NCBI GenBank assembly: GCA_019635485.1
Contig: JAHBZL010000001.1
Location: 1-64,000 of the forward strand
Length of the DNA: 64,000 nucleotides
Direction of reading: 5' to 3'
From: Piscinibacter sp.
GTDB lineage: Bacteria > Pseudomonadota > Gammaproteobacteria > Burkholderiales > Burkholderiaceae_C
In this document: positions 44,214 through 53,018 of the stretch, in pieces
How positions within the stretch are numbered: the stretch's first letter is position 1
How the letters are laid out: the number at the start of each line of letters is the position of its first letter
The notes under the pieces: model-generated
What the model was told of the DNA's origin: nothing
The model's database searches: none
Seen by the model: only the letters and a program-made list of their open reading frames with translations
Position numbers and translations under genes: made by a program

Positions 44214-46343
44214 TCAGTTGAACCGCCAGAGCGCGTCCTTGTAGCTGCCGTCGAGCATGCGGTAGCGCAGCTGCAGCGCGCGGCCGCTGGTCGCGTCGGC
44301 GGTCAGCGCCGGGAACTCCGTGCCGGCGGCGCAGCCGGCCGCCGCGCCGGGCGCGTCGCCGACCGCGCTGGTCGCGCCACGCGCCACCGCCACCAGCCCC
44401 TGGTTGACGCTCCCGCCGGGACCGAAGGTGTAGATGCCGCCGGAGCGGATCGGCTCGGCGAACGGGTCGACGGTCCAGCCCAGCGTGATGCTCGCGGTGG
44501 CCGCCGCCAGCGGCCCGGCCGGGTCGAGGTAGCCGAGCGTCGGCGTGCTCAGCCCGACCCAGCGCAGGCTGCCCGCGTTCACCGCCGGCACCACCGGCTG
44601 CAGCAGGGTCTTGCTGTAGACGTGGCGCGGTGCGGTTTCGCCTTCGTAGTAGTACTCGAACTGGTAGACCGTGTTCGCCCGCAGCGCGCCGAAGTCGATG
44701 TAGTCCGTGCTGCCCGGCGCCGCGCCGTAGTCCAGCGGGTGCGCCCAGGCCATGAAGGCGGTGCTGTTGGTGTTGCCGGCATTCGGGTTCGGCCGCACCG
44801 TGCGCGCGTCGTCCCCGGTCAGGCCGAGGCTGCGCTGCAGCCGGAAGATGTTGCCGATGTCGGCCGCCGGCGTCGCGGCGGCCGGATCGGTGTTGCCGTC
44901 CTTGCGCCGGATGTTCAGCCAGGTCTGCTGCGTGCAGATTGAGGCATCGGGGCGCGTGTAGACCAGCCCGGCCGGCGGCAGGCCGGGACCGGTGACGCGC
45001 GCGGCGCGCAGGCCGGTGCTGCCGGGTCCGTCCTTGTTGATGAAGATCTCGATGCCGCTCTCGAAGCGGCTGTTGGTGGCGTTGGCGAAGAGGCCGCTGA
45101 TGCCGCCGTTCGGGGCGAACTGCTCGTTGCGGCGGATGAACGGCCGCACCGTGCTGTCGACCACCTGCTGGTTGCCGTACAGGTACCAGTCGGTCGCGCG
45201 GCCGCTCTGCGCCATGCTGCCGGCGAAGCGCTGCGCGACGGTGATGATGTTGCCGGCCACGCCGTTGGCGTCGACGTAGCGCAGGTTGACGACCGCGCGG
45301 TCCGCCGTCCCGGGAGCCGTGTCGGGCAGGTACAGCATGATCTCCGGCGCGCTGAAGACGGCGCCGTTCATCGCCGCGTCGTGCAGCAGGCCGTAGAAGG
45401 CCTGGCCGGCGCTGTAGCCGCTGTTCAGGTAGTCCGGGTGCACGATGTCCTCGCAGGCCTCGACGACCGCCGTCACCTCGGGTCCGCCCTCGGCGGCCGG
45501 CCGGTCCTGGGCCTGCAGCACGCGCTGTGCGGCCGGCACGGCGAAGCAGCCGTTCAGCGCCGGGGCGACCAGCCGCACCGCCTCGGCCAGCGTCGTCACG
45601 GCCGCATCGGGCGCGGGCAGGCGCGGCGGTGTCGGGGTGTCGGCGTCGGCCAGCGGCACGCCGCCTGCGGGGTTGTCGATCGTCGAGACGGTGATCACGC
45701 CGCCGACGTTGCTGATCTTCAGCAGGTCGACCACCTGGTCGGCGGTGTTGCCGCCCGAGTTCGCGGTGGCGGCGACGATCGGGGTCGCGAACGGGTCGTA
45801 GCCCGCCGGCGTGCCGATCGCGGCCAGCACGTCGGCCAGCTGTTCGAGCACCTTGGCCTTGACGGCGTCGAGCCGCGCCGCGTCGATCAGCGCCGGCGTG
45901 CTGGTCACCGCCAGCGCGTCGCCGCCGGCCATCTGCGCGACGATCGCCGTGGTCAGCGGCGTCGCGTTGACCACCAGCGGCGTGCCGGGCGTGGGCGTCG
46001 TCGTCGCCAGGCTCACCTGCGGCGGGTGCGCGCCGCTCGGGTCGGTGACGACGACGACGAACGGCGCGCTCTTGCCGGACTGCAGCGTGCAGCTGAAGGT
46101 GCCGGTGCCGCTGGTGACCAGCGTCGCCTGCTGGCACACCGCCGCGCCGGCACTGTCGGTCACGCTGACGTCCGCGTTCGCGAGCGCCGCGCCGACCGCG
46201 GCGGTGCCTTCCAGCACGGCAGCGGGCGGCGGCGGGGGCGGGGGCGGGCTCGAACCGCCGCCGCCGCAGGCGGCTAGGACGGCGCCGAACAGCGGCGCCA
46301 GGCGTTGCAGCGCGGCGCGCGGCCGGCAGGCGGGATCGGTCAT
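44214..46343 (-). CDS. Large hypothetical lipoprotein with Pro-rich linker
   Basis: 709 residues. A lipobox LAAC (near residue 26) is followed by GGGGSS and an eight-proline run, then an Ig/carboxypeptidase-like domain (AAVLEGTAAVGAALANADVS, FSCTLQSGKSAPFVVVVTD) and a long helical region. The C-terminal half is rich in Asn, Tyr and Gly. It is probably exported to the outer membrane. No enzymatic motif is recognised. Confidence 0.75.
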   Translation of the reverse strand: MTDPACRPRAALQRLAPLFGAVLAACGGGGSSPPPPPPPPAAVLEGTAAVGAALANADVSVTDSAGAAVCQQATLVTSGTGTFSCTLQSGKSAPFVVVVTDPSGAHPPQVSLATTTPTPGTPLVVNATPLTTAIVAQMAGGDALAVTSTPALIDAARLDAVKAKVLEQLADVLAAIGTPAGYDPFATPIVAATANSGGNTADQVVDLLKISNVGGVITVSTIDNPAGGVPLADADTPTPPRLPAPDAAVTTLAEAVRLVAPALNGCFAVPAAQRVLQAQDRPAAEGGPEVTAVVEACEDIVHPDYLNSGYSAGQAFYGLLHDAAMNGAVFSAPEIMLYLPDTAPGTADRAVVNLRYVDANGVAGNIITVAQRFAGSMAQSGRATDWYLYGNQQVVDSTVRPFIRRNEQFAPNGGISGLFANATNSRFESGIEIFINKDGPGSTGLRAARVTGPGLPPAGLVYTRPDASICTQQTWLNIRRKDGNTDPAAATPAADIGNIFRLQRSLGLTGDDARTVRPNPNAGNTNSTAFMAWAHPLDYGAAPGSTDYIDFGALRANTVYQFEYYYEGETAPRHVYSKTLLQPVVPAVNAGSLRWVGLSTPTLGYLDPAGPLAAATASITLGWTVDPFAEPIRSGGIYTFGPGGSVNQGLVAVARGATSAVGDAPGAAAGCAAGTEFPALTADATSGRALQLRYRMLDGSYKDALWRFN

Positions 46344-46420
46344 GGGGTCCTCCGGTGGTCGGCGGCGCGAACCGCCTTCTGTTTCGCGCCGCCGGGGTGG
46401 CGACACGTCGGAGGCGGAGA

Positions 46421-47431
46421 CTAGGCAGGCGGCGCGGCCGCCGCATCCTCAGCCTGACCGACGCGCGGCAGCGCCGCGGCCAGCCAGGCCGTCACCTGTT
46501 CGGGCAAGGTCAGCACATGGCCGGGCCAGCGCCCGCCGGGAAAACCGACGTGGCCGCCGTGCGCCGGCTGCCAGAGGGTGACGTGCGCGCCGACCTCGTG
46601 CGGGCGCGGCAGGCTGGCCGCCGGCACGAAGGGATCGTTCAGCGCGTTGAGCACCAGCGCCGGAATGCGGATGCGGTGCAGGTGCGGCCGGGCCGAGCCA
46701 CGCGCCCAGTAGTCGTCCGTGTCGCGAAAGCCGTGCAGCGGCGCGGTGAAGACGTTGTCGAACTCGTACAGCGTGCGCGCGGCGCGCAGCCGTTCGGCGT
46801 CGAACAGGCCCGGGTGCTGGGCCAGCTTGGCGAGCGCCTTCGGTTTCATCGAGCGCAGGAACATGCGCGTGTAGACCTGCCGGTTGAACCCGCGCCCGAT
46901 CGCATGGCCGCCCGCGGCGAGGTCGATCGGCGAGCAGACCGCGGCCACCGCGCACACGGTGCGCGCGGCCGTGTCGCCCGCCTCCTCGGCCCAGCGCAGC
47001 AGCGCGTTGCCGCCCAGCGAGACGCCGGCGGCGACGATCGGCCCGGCGTGGCGCGCCCGCGCCTGCTGCAGCATCCAGCCGATCTCCTCGTGGTCGCCCG
47101 AGTGGTAGGCGCGCGGGGCCCGGTTCAACTCGCCGGAGCAGCCGCGAAAGTGCGGCATCACGAAGCGCCAGCCGAGCGTGCGCGCCCGGTCGGCGAAGGA
47201 CTGCGCGTAGGTGCTCGCGGAGGAGCCTTCGAGGCCGTGGAACATCACCAGCAGCGGGGCGTCGCGGTCCTCGCCCAGCCAGTCGGCGTCGACGAAATCG
47301 CCATCCGGCGTGTTCCAGCGCTCGCGGCGGAACTGCGGCGGCGGGCCGGCGTGCCGCCGCGCGAACAGCACGGGCCAGATGGTCTGCAGGTGGCCGCCGG
47401 GCAGCCAGCGCGGAGATCGGTAGCGCAGCAA
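46421..47431 (-). CDS. YheT-like alpha/beta hydrolase
   Basis: Core signature YRSPRWLPGGHLQTIWPVL at the N-terminus, FHGLEGSSASTYAQS, the nucleophile Ser in AAGVSLGGNALLRWAEE, an Asp in LNALNDPFVP and His in PAHGGHVGF. Members are esterases of unknown physiological substrate. The start is unclear: TTG at 47431 gives 336 residues, the usual length; ATG at 47536 would add 35 residues read through the large palindrome, which is unlikely to be native protein. Confidence 0.85.
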   Translation of the reverse strand: MLRYRSPRWLPGGHLQTIWPVLFARRHAGPPPQFRRERWNTPDGDFVDADWLGEDRDAPLLVMFHGLEGSSASTYAQSFADRARTLGWRFVMPHFRGCSGELNRAPRAYHSGDHEEIGWMLQQARARHAGPIVAAGVSLGGNALLRWAEEAGDTAARTVCAVAAVCSPIDLAAGGHAIGRGFNRQVYTRMFLRSMKPKALAKLAQHPGLFDAERLRAARTLYEFDNVFTAPLHGFRDTDDYWARGSARPHLHRIRIPALVLNALNDPFVPAASLPRPHEVGAHVTLWQPAHGGHVGFPGGRWPGHVLTLPEQVTAWLAAALPRVGQAEDAAAAPPA

Positions 47432-47599
47432 CTCACAAGGTGTGAATGAGCCCGGCGTGTCCGAGCGAATCGCCCCGATGGTCCGGATCAAGGCGCAAAG
47501 CACAGCCGTAGCCCGGGCTACGGCGAGCATTTGCAACGCCGAGCCGGGCCGTCGGGGCGGGATGAGCGGGCATGTCGGGCTGGTTCACACCTTGTCAGT
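47431..47599. repeat. 169-bp imperfect palindrome (MITE-like or giant hairpin)
   Basis: The centre is a perfect 20-bp palindrome GCCGTAGCCCGGGCTACGGC (47505-47524). The outer ends pair as ACTCACAAGGTGTGAA (from 47431) with TTCACACCTTGTCAGT (to 47599), one mismatch. The intervening arms align at roughly two thirds of positions about the same centre. It overlaps the stop codon of the gene at 47595 and reaches the start of the hydrolase gene. Confidence 0.8.
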
Positions 47600-48041
47600 G
47601 CAGCGTGGAGCCGGCTTCGACGAGGTCCTGCACCTCGTGCGGCGAGCCGGGGCTCGCGTGGTGGGCCACCATGCGCCAGCCGTGCGCGGTCTTGACGTAC
47701 ACGTTGGTGGCCACCACCCAGGCCGTGCGCGGCCCTTCCTCGGTCAGCACGCGCACGCGCTCCAGCACGCTGTGCACCGCGCAGGTCAGCGTCTGCAGGC
47801 GCCGCACCTTGTCGGGCACCGCATCGACGCTGCCGTTGGCGAACATCGCTTCGAAGGCGGCGCGGATCGCCGGCGCGCCGACCACGCGCGGCCCGCCGGG
47901 ATGCACGCAGACGATGTCGTCCTCGTCGGACCAGGCCGCCATCATCGCGTCCAGGTCGGCGCGCTGCAGCGCCTCGTAGAACTGCTGCTCGATCTCGTCC
48001 GGCGAGTTCGGCGGCGCCGGCGGTGGCTTGACGCGCGGCAT
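47595..48041 (-). CDS. SnoaL/NTF2-like (DUF4440-type) protein
   Basis: 148 residues with a cone-like NTF2 fold: EIEQQFYEALQRADLDAMMA, DDIVCVHPGGPRVVGAPAIR and TNVYVKTAHGWRMVAHHASP. Many such proteins are small isomerases or ligand-binding proteins; the function here is unknown. It lies 7 bp after purU on the same strand and probably shares its transcript. Confidence 0.85.
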   Translation of the reverse strand: MPRVKPPPAPPNSPDEIEQQFYEALQRADLDAMMAAWSDEDDIVCVHPGGPRVVGAPAIRAAFEAMFANGSVDAVPDKVRRLQTLTCAVHSVLERVRVLTEEGPRTAWVVATNVYVKTAHGWRMVAHHASPGSPHEVQDLVEAGSTLH

Positions 48042-48048
48042 GGCGGCC

Positions 48049-48933
48049 TCAGCGGAACACCACCGTCTTGCGGCCGTTCAGCAGCACGCGGTGCTCGACG
48101 TGCCAGCGCACCGCGCGCGCCAGCACCACGCATTCGACGTCGCGCCCGACCGCGGTGAAGTCCTCCGGGCTGAGCGTGTGGTCGACGCGCTCGACGTCCT
48201 GCTCGATGATCGGGCCCTCGTCGAGTTCGGCGGTCACGTAGTGGGCGGTCGCGCCGATCAGCTTCACGCCGCGCTCGTGGGCCTGGTAGTACGGCTTGGC
48301 GCCCTTGAAGCTGGGCAGGAAGCTGTGGTGGATGTTGATGGCGCGGCCGCGCAGCACCTCGCAGAACTCGCCGGAGAGGATCTGCATGTAGCGCGCCAGC
48401 ACCACCAGGTCGATCTGCTCGCGATCGATCAGCGCCTCGACCTGGCGCTCCTGCGCGCGCTTGGCGGTCGCGTCCGCCCCGGCGGCCAGCGGCAGGTGGT
48501 GGAACGGGATGCCGTAGCCGGCCGCGAGGTCGGCGAAATCGGTGTGGTTCGAGACGATCGCCGGGATGTCGACGTCGAGCTGGCCGCTCTTCCAGCGGAA
48601 CAGCAGGTCGTTCAGGCAGTGGCCGTGTTTGCTGACCATCAGCATCAGGCGCGGCCGGCGCGCCAGCGCATGCAGCCCGGCGTCCATGCCGAACTGCTGC
48701 CGCAGGTGGGTGAACAGCGGGTCCAGCGTGGCTGGCGCGGCCAGGTGCGCCGGTGCCTCGAAGTGCACACGCATGAAGAACAGCCCGGTGGCGTCGCTGG
48801 CCAGCACGTCGCCGAACTGCTGCGAGTCGATGATGTTGCAGCCGGCCTGGAACAGCAGCCCGGAGACCGCATGCACGATGCCCTTGGTGTCGCGGCAGGA
48901 GAGGGTGAGAACGAACTCGCGGGCGCTGGGCAT
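48049..48933 (-). CDS. purU: Formyltetrahydrofolate deformylase
   Basis: 294 residues. An N-terminal ACT-type domain (FVLTLSCRDTKGIVHAVSGL) precedes a formyltransferase fold with IVSNHTDFADLAAGYGIPFH, the catalytic region INIHHSFLPSFKGAKPY and ATAHYVTAELDEGPII. PurU hydrolyses 10-formyl-THF to formate and THF, balancing one-carbon pools and feeding PurT. Length and motifs are normal. Confidence 0.95.
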   Translation of the reverse strand: MPSAREFVLTLSCRDTKGIVHAVSGLLFQAGCNIIDSQQFGDVLASDATGLFFMRVHFEAPAHLAAPATLDPLFTHLRQQFGMDAGLHALARRPRLMLMVSKHGHCLNDLLFRWKSGQLDVDIPAIVSNHTDFADLAAGYGIPFHHLPLAAGADATAKRAQERQVEALIDREQIDLVVLARYMQILSGEFCEVLRGRAINIHHSFLPSFKGAKPYYQAHERGVKLIGATAHYVTAELDEGPIIEQDVERVDHTLSPEDFTAVGRDVECVVLARAVRWHVEHRVLLNGRKTVVFR

Positions 48934-48977
48934 GGTGGGACGGGATTGTACGAAGGCCCCTCGGCCGCCCGCCCGGC

Positions 48978-49019
48978 TGCATCCGATCGGCCCGCTGCTG
49001 CGTAGACTGCGCAGCAGCG
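48978..49019 (+). promoter_or_regulatory. ECF-type promoter candidate and overlapping hairpin before the sigma factor gene
   Basis: TGCATCC (48978-48984), 16 bp, then CGTA (49001-49004) has the -35/-10 form of ECF promoters and could be autoregulatory. Overlapping it, CGCTGCTGCG (48993-49002) and CGCAGCAGCG (49010-49019) form a perfect 10-bp stem with a 7-base loop, ending two bases before the ATG at 49022. No Shine-Dalgarno sequence is seen there. Confidence 0.5.
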
Positions 49020-49021
49020 CG

Positions 49022-49672
49022 ATGAACTCCCCCACCCGCGAGACGCCCCCCGCCGACTGGCCCGAGCGCAGCCGCGACCTGGCCCGGTTGCTCGCTCGCG
49101 CCGGACTGGGCGACCGTGCGGCATTTGCCACGCTCTACGAACGCACCAGCGCGCATCTGTTCGCCGTCGTGCTGCGCATCAACCGGGACCGGGCCCAGGC
49201 CGAGGACATTCTCCAGGAGGTGTATGTCAACGTCTGGCGTTCGGCGCAGGGGTTCGATGCGGCGCAGAGCCAGCCGCTGACCTGGCTGACCAGCATCGCG
49301 CGCAACCGCGCGATCGACAGCCTGCGCCGCGCGCAGACCCAGCCGCAGCTCCAGTCGGTCCACGCCTCCGCCGACGACGACGAGACCGAGACGACGATGT
49401 ACGACCAGGTGGCCGACGACACCGCAGGCCCGCTCGAACTGCTGAGCCGGGCCACGGACGCCCGCGCGCTGGCGCAGTGCATGGGCGGGCTCAGCGCGCC
49501 GCAGCGCCAGAGTGTCGCGCTCGCCTTCTTCGACGGCCTGAGCCACGCCGAGGTCGCCGAGCAGATGCGCCAGCCGCTGGGCACGGTCAAGTCCTGGGTG
49601 CGGCGTGCGCTGCTGTCGCTGAAGGGCTGCCTGGAGGCGGCCGTGCAGCGCGATGCGGCGCGCGGTGCCTGA
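49022..49672 (+). CDS. ECF RNA polymerase sigma factor (SigK-like)
   Basis: 216 residues. Region 2 is visible (AAFATLYERTSAHLFAVVLR, AEDILQEVYVNVW, SIARNRAIDSLRR) and region 4 carries the helix-turn-helix LSHAEVAEQMRQPLGTVKSW. It is followed after 83 bp by an RskA-type anti-sigma gene, so it belongs to the SigK/RskA-like ECF group, often responsive to oxidative or envelope stress. Confidence 0.9.
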   Translation: MNSPTRETPPADWPERSRDLARLLARAGLGDRAAFATLYERTSAHLFAVVLRINRDRAQAEDILQEVYVNVWRSAQGFDAAQSQPLTWLTSIARNRAIDSLRRAQTQPQLQSVHASADDDETETTMYDQVADDTAGPLELLSRATDARALAQCMGGLSAPQRQSVALAFFDGLSHAEVAEQMRQPLGTVKSWVRRALLSLKGCLEAAVQRDAARGA

Positions 49673-49681
49673 CATGAACCA

Positions 49682-49748
49682 GCCCCCACGCTCACTGCGT
49701 TCGCTGCCCCCCGGGGGGGCGCGTCAGTGGCTTCGGGCGGCCGGGCGC
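49682..49748 (-). repeat. 67-bp dispersed repeat, copy 2, between sigma and anti-sigma genes
   Basis: The complementary strand matches 5068-5134 (inside acoX) over all 67 bases without gaps, with about seven differences. It fills most of the 83-bp space between two co-transcribed genes. The CCCCCC/GGGGGG arms could form a hairpin in the mRNA and lower anti-sigma expression relative to sigma. Confidence 0.85.
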
Positions 49749-49755
49749 CACTGAC

Positions 49756-50457
49756 ATGGACTACAGCCGCCCCGAACTCGCCGACCGGCTCGCCGCCGAC
49801 TACGTGGCCGGCACGCTGCGCGGGCCGGCGCGGCGCCGCTTCGAGGCGCTGCTGCCGGCGCACGCGGGCCTGCGCGCTGCGGTGCGGGCCTGGCAGGCGC
49901 GCCTGATGCCGCTGACCGCCGTGCTGCCGCCGCAGACGCCGTCGCCGCAGGTGTGGCGCCGCATCGAGGCGCGCATCGGCGGCGCGCCCGCGGCGGCGGC
50001 GGCGCCGGCGCGCTGGTGGGCGCGGCTCGCGTTCTGGCGCGGACTGTCGGCGCTCGCCACGGTGGCCGCGCTGAGCCTGGCGGTGCTGCTGGCCAGCCCG
50101 GGGCCGGCGCAGCCGCCGATCGTCGTCGTGCTGAACGCCGCCACGCCGCCGGCCGCGGGCGGCATCGTGCCGGCCTCGTTCGTCGCCAGCATCAGCGGCG
50201 ACGGCCGCGCCGTGGTGACCCGGCCGTTGATCGACGTCGCGCTGCCGCCGCAGCGCGTGCTCGAGCTGTGGGCGGCCGCCGGCAGCAACCCGCCGCGTTC
50301 GCTGGGCCTGATCTCCGAGCGCGGCGCGACGGTGGTGCGGCAGGCCCGCCTGCCCGCAGGCACCGACCACCTCGCGGTCAGCCTCGAGCCGCCCGGCGGC
50401 TCGCCCACCGGCGCGCCGACCGGCCCGGTGCTCTACGTCGGCCGGCTGGGCATCTGA
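49756..50457 (+). CDS. RskA-type anti-sigma factor
   Basis: 233 residues. A cytoplasmic N-terminal domain (DRLAADYVAGTLRGPARRRF) that binds the sigma factor, one membrane helix (about 98-118) and a periplasmic anti-sigma-K domain (VLELWAAAGSNPPRSLGLIS). The zinc-binding HxxxCxxC motif is absent, as in RskA. The 3' end overlaps the convergent histidine kinase gene by 25 bp. Confidence 0.88.
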   Translation: MDYSRPELADRLAADYVAGTLRGPARRRFEALLPAHAGLRAAVRAWQARLMPLTAVLPPQTPSPQVWRRIEARIGGAPAAAAAPARWWARLAFWRGLSALATVAALSLAVLLASPGPAQPPIVVVLNAATPPAAGGIVPASFVASISGDGRAVVTRPLIDVALPPQRVLELWAAAGSNPPRSLGLISERGATVVRQARLPAGTDHLAVSLEPPGGSPTGAPTGPVLYVGRLGI

Positions 50458-51983
50458 TCGTCGGCGGCGATCGGCAGCTCGACGCCGAAGGTCGAGCCTT
50501 CGCCCGGCGTGCTGAACACGTCGATGCGGCCGCCCATCAGGTCGACCAGCGCGCGGGTCACCGCCAGGCCGATGCCGGTGCCCTCGATCGTGCTGTGCCG
50601 GTGCGCGCCGCGGTTGAAGGGCTCGAACAGGCCGGGCAGGTCGTCCGCGGCGATGCCCATGCCGGTGTCCGCCACCTCGATCCGCACGTCCGCGCCCTGC
50701 GGCATCACGCCCAGCGTCACGGCGCCGCCGCGGCGGTTGTACTTGATCGCGTTGCCGAGCAGGTTCAGCAGCACCTGGCGCAGGCGCGTCGGGTCGGCGC
50801 GCACGGTCGGCGAGCGCTCCGGCGCGGCGAACTGCAGTTCGACCCCCGCCGCATCGGCCTGCGGGCGCACCATTTCCAGCGACTCGGCCAGCAGCGGCAC
50901 GAGCGGCAGCAGTGCCGGCGCGACGCTGAGCTGCCCGGCCTCGATGCGTGTCAGGTCGAGCAGTTCGCCGATCATCTGCAGCAGGTGCGTGCCGGCTTCG
51001 CGGATCAGCACGACGCGGCGCCGCTGCGTGTCGCTCAGCGGCTCGCGCTGGTCGAGCTCGAGCAGCTGCGCGAAGCCCAGCACCGCGTTCAGCGGCGTGC
51101 GCAGCTCGTGGCTCATGCGCGAGAGGAACTCGGTCTTCGCGCGGTTCGCCGCCTGCGCGGCGGTGGCGGCCTGGCGCGCCTGCTCGAGTTCGCGCAGTTC
51201 GGTGATGTCCTCGACATAGCCGTGCCACAGCACGCTGCCGCCGGCCTCCGGCTGCGGTGTCGCGGTCGCCCGCACCCAGCGCGGCGACGCGTCGCGCCGG
51301 TGCAGCCGGAACTCGGCATGCCAGGTGCGCATCGCGCGCTGGGCGCGCCGCACGCTCGCGAACACGCGCTCGCGGTCGTCGCGCTCGATCAGGCGCAGCG
51401 CGCGCGACGCGTCGTCCACCATCGCCTGCGGCGCGAGGCCGAACAGGTCGACGCAGCTGTCGCTGACCCAGGGGAACTGCCCGCTGCCGTCGACGAACGC
51501 GCGGTACTGGTACACGACGCCGGGCACGTGGCGCGAGACCTTGCTGAGCCGCTCGGCCATCTCCAGCGCCGCCCCCTGGGCCTGGCGCCGCAGCGTGATG
51601 TCCGACAGCGTGCCGACCATGCGCGCCGGGCGGCCGTGCTCGTCCCATTCGACGATGCGGCCGCGCTCGGCGATCCAGCGCCACTGGCCATCGCGCGCAC
51701 GGGCGCGGTACTCGTGTTCGTAGATCGGCGTTTCGCCGCGCGCGTGGCGCAGGTAGGCCTCGTGGTTCGGCAGCCGGTCGTCCGGGTGGATCACCTCGTT
51801 CCAGGTTTCCTGCAGCGAGAGCAGCTCGCCGGGGCCGTAGCCGAGCAGCGCGGCGCTGGTGTCGATGTTGCTCAGGCGGTCGCTCTGGATGTGCCACTCC
51901 CACACCGAGGTGCCGGCACCGAGCAGCGCATCGCGCATCAGGGCCTCGGAAATTCTGCCGAGGTTGGGCGGCGGCGCGTTCAC
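50433..51983 (-). CDS. PAS-domain hybrid-free sensor histidine kinase
   Basis: 516 residues from a GTG at 51983. Two PAS domains with PAC regions (about 15-140 and 150-270) precede a HisKA domain with the phospho-acceptor His in SRMSHELRTPLNAVLGF, and an ATPase domain (N-box LLNLLGNAIKYNRRGG, DTGMGIAADD, GTGIGLAV). No membrane helix or receiver domain is present, so it is a soluble kinase. The GTG overlaps the waaF stop (GTGA), an unexpected partner. No response regulator gene is adjacent. Confidence 0.9.
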   Translation of the reverse strand: MNAPPPNLGRISEALMRDALLGAGTSVWEWHIQSDRLSNIDTSAALLGYGPGELLSLQETWNEVIHPDDRLPNHEAYLRHARGETPIYEHEYRARARDGQWRWIAERGRIVEWDEHGRPARMVGTLSDITLRRQAQGAALEMAERLSKVSRHVPGVVYQYRAFVDGSGQFPWVSDSCVDLFGLAPQAMVDDASRALRLIERDDRERVFASVRRAQRAMRTWHAEFRLHRRDASPRWVRATATPQPEAGGSVLWHGYVEDITELRELEQARQAATAAQAANRAKTEFLSRMSHELRTPLNAVLGFAQLLELDQREPLSDTQRRRVVLIREAGTHLLQMIGELLDLTRIEAGQLSVAPALLPLVPLLAESLEMVRPQADAAGVELQFAAPERSPTVRADPTRLRQVLLNLLGNAIKYNRRGGAVTLGVMPQGADVRIEVADTGMGIAADDLPGLFEPFNRGAHRHSTIEGTGIGLAVTRALVDLMGGRIDVFSTPGEGSTFGVELPIAADDQMPSRPT

Positions 51984-52987
51984 GACCCTGCCTCCATCGC
52001 CAGCTCGAGCTCGGACTGCACCCGCGCCGCGCCGACCCCGGTCAGGCAGCGGTAGTGGCCGAAGCGGCAGGTGCGCTCGAAACACGGCATGCAGTCGAGC
52101 TGCAGCTCGTCCTTCAGCCACAGCACGCGCGCGCGCGGGTTCAGCGGCGGCGTGTGCTCCGGGCTGGTCGAGCCGAACACCGCGACCTGCGGCAGGCCGA
52201 ACGCCGCGGCCACGTGCATCAGCCCCGAGTCGTTGCTGACCATGCCGCGCGCCGCGCCGATCAGCGCCATCGCGTCGAGCAGCGCGGTGCGGCCCGCGAG
52301 CACGCGGCAGGCGCCCGGCGCGGCGGCCGCGATGGCCTCGCACAGCGCGGCCTCCTTGCCGGAGCCGAGCAGCAGCACCGGGTGACCGTGCTTGGCATGC
52401 AGCGCCTGCGCCAGCTCGGCATAGTGAGCTGCCGGCCAGACCTTGGCCGGCCCGTACTCGGCGCCCGGCGCGAACACGTAGAACGCACCCGGCACGACGC
52501 CCGCCGCCGCCGCGGCAGCGGCCAGGCGTTCGGGCGCGAAGGCAAGCCGCGGCCGCTCGTCACCGCGGGCCGCGTCGCCGGCCAGGCCGAGGTAGAAGGG
52601 CACCATCGGCGGCCGACCGGCCGGGTTCGGCAGGCGCCGGTTCAGCAGGCCCCAGCGGCCCTCGCCGCGGTAGCCGATGCGCCGCGGCACGCCGGCGAAC
52701 CAGGGCAGCAGCGCGGCCTTGATCGAGTTCGGCAGCACGTAGGCGACGTCGAAGCGGCCGCGCCACGCGCGCCCGAGCGCGCGGCGGGCCGACCAGTCGA
52801 GCCGGCCGTGCGCAAACGGCAGGTCCACCACCTCGGCCACCGCCTGCATCGCCCGGTAGACCGGCGCCACCCAGGGCAGCGCCGCCACCGTCAGCGCTTC
52901 GCCGCGGGCGGCCAGGCGTGCCATCAGCGGCTCCGACATCACCGCGTCGCCGATCCACTGCGGCGCCACCACCAACGCGCGCGTCAT
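51980..52987 (-). CDS. waaF: Lipopolysaccharide heptosyltransferase II
   Basis: 335 residues, GT-B family 9: ALVVAPQWIGDAVMSEPLM at the N-terminus, FAPGAEYGPAKVWPAAHYAE, and the ADP-heptose site MVSNDSGLMHVAAAFGLPQV with VFGSTSPEHTPPL. The Cys-bearing DCMPCFERTCRFGHYRC end is typical of WaaF. It adds the second heptose to the inner core. The order ilvE / zinc-finger / waaF is common in Burkholderiales. Confidence 0.93.
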   Translation of the reverse strand: MTRALVVAPQWIGDAVMSEPLMARLAARGEALTVAALPWVAPVYRAMQAVAEVVDLPFAHGRLDWSARRALGRAWRGRFDVAYVLPNSIKAALLPWFAGVPRRIGYRGEGRWGLLNRRLPNPAGRPPMVPFYLGLAGDAARGDERPRLAFAPERLAAAAAAAGVVPGAFYVFAPGAEYGPAKVWPAAHYAELAQALHAKHGHPVLLLGSGKEAALCEAIAAAAPGACRVLAGRTALLDAMALIGAARGMVSNDSGLMHVAAAFGLPQVAVFGSTSPEHTPPLNPRARVLWLKDELQLDCMPCFERTCRFGHYRCLTGVGAARVQSELELAMEAGS

Positions 52988-53018
52988 CGTGATGCGCCGG
53001 GGGCGCGGCGGCCGGGCA

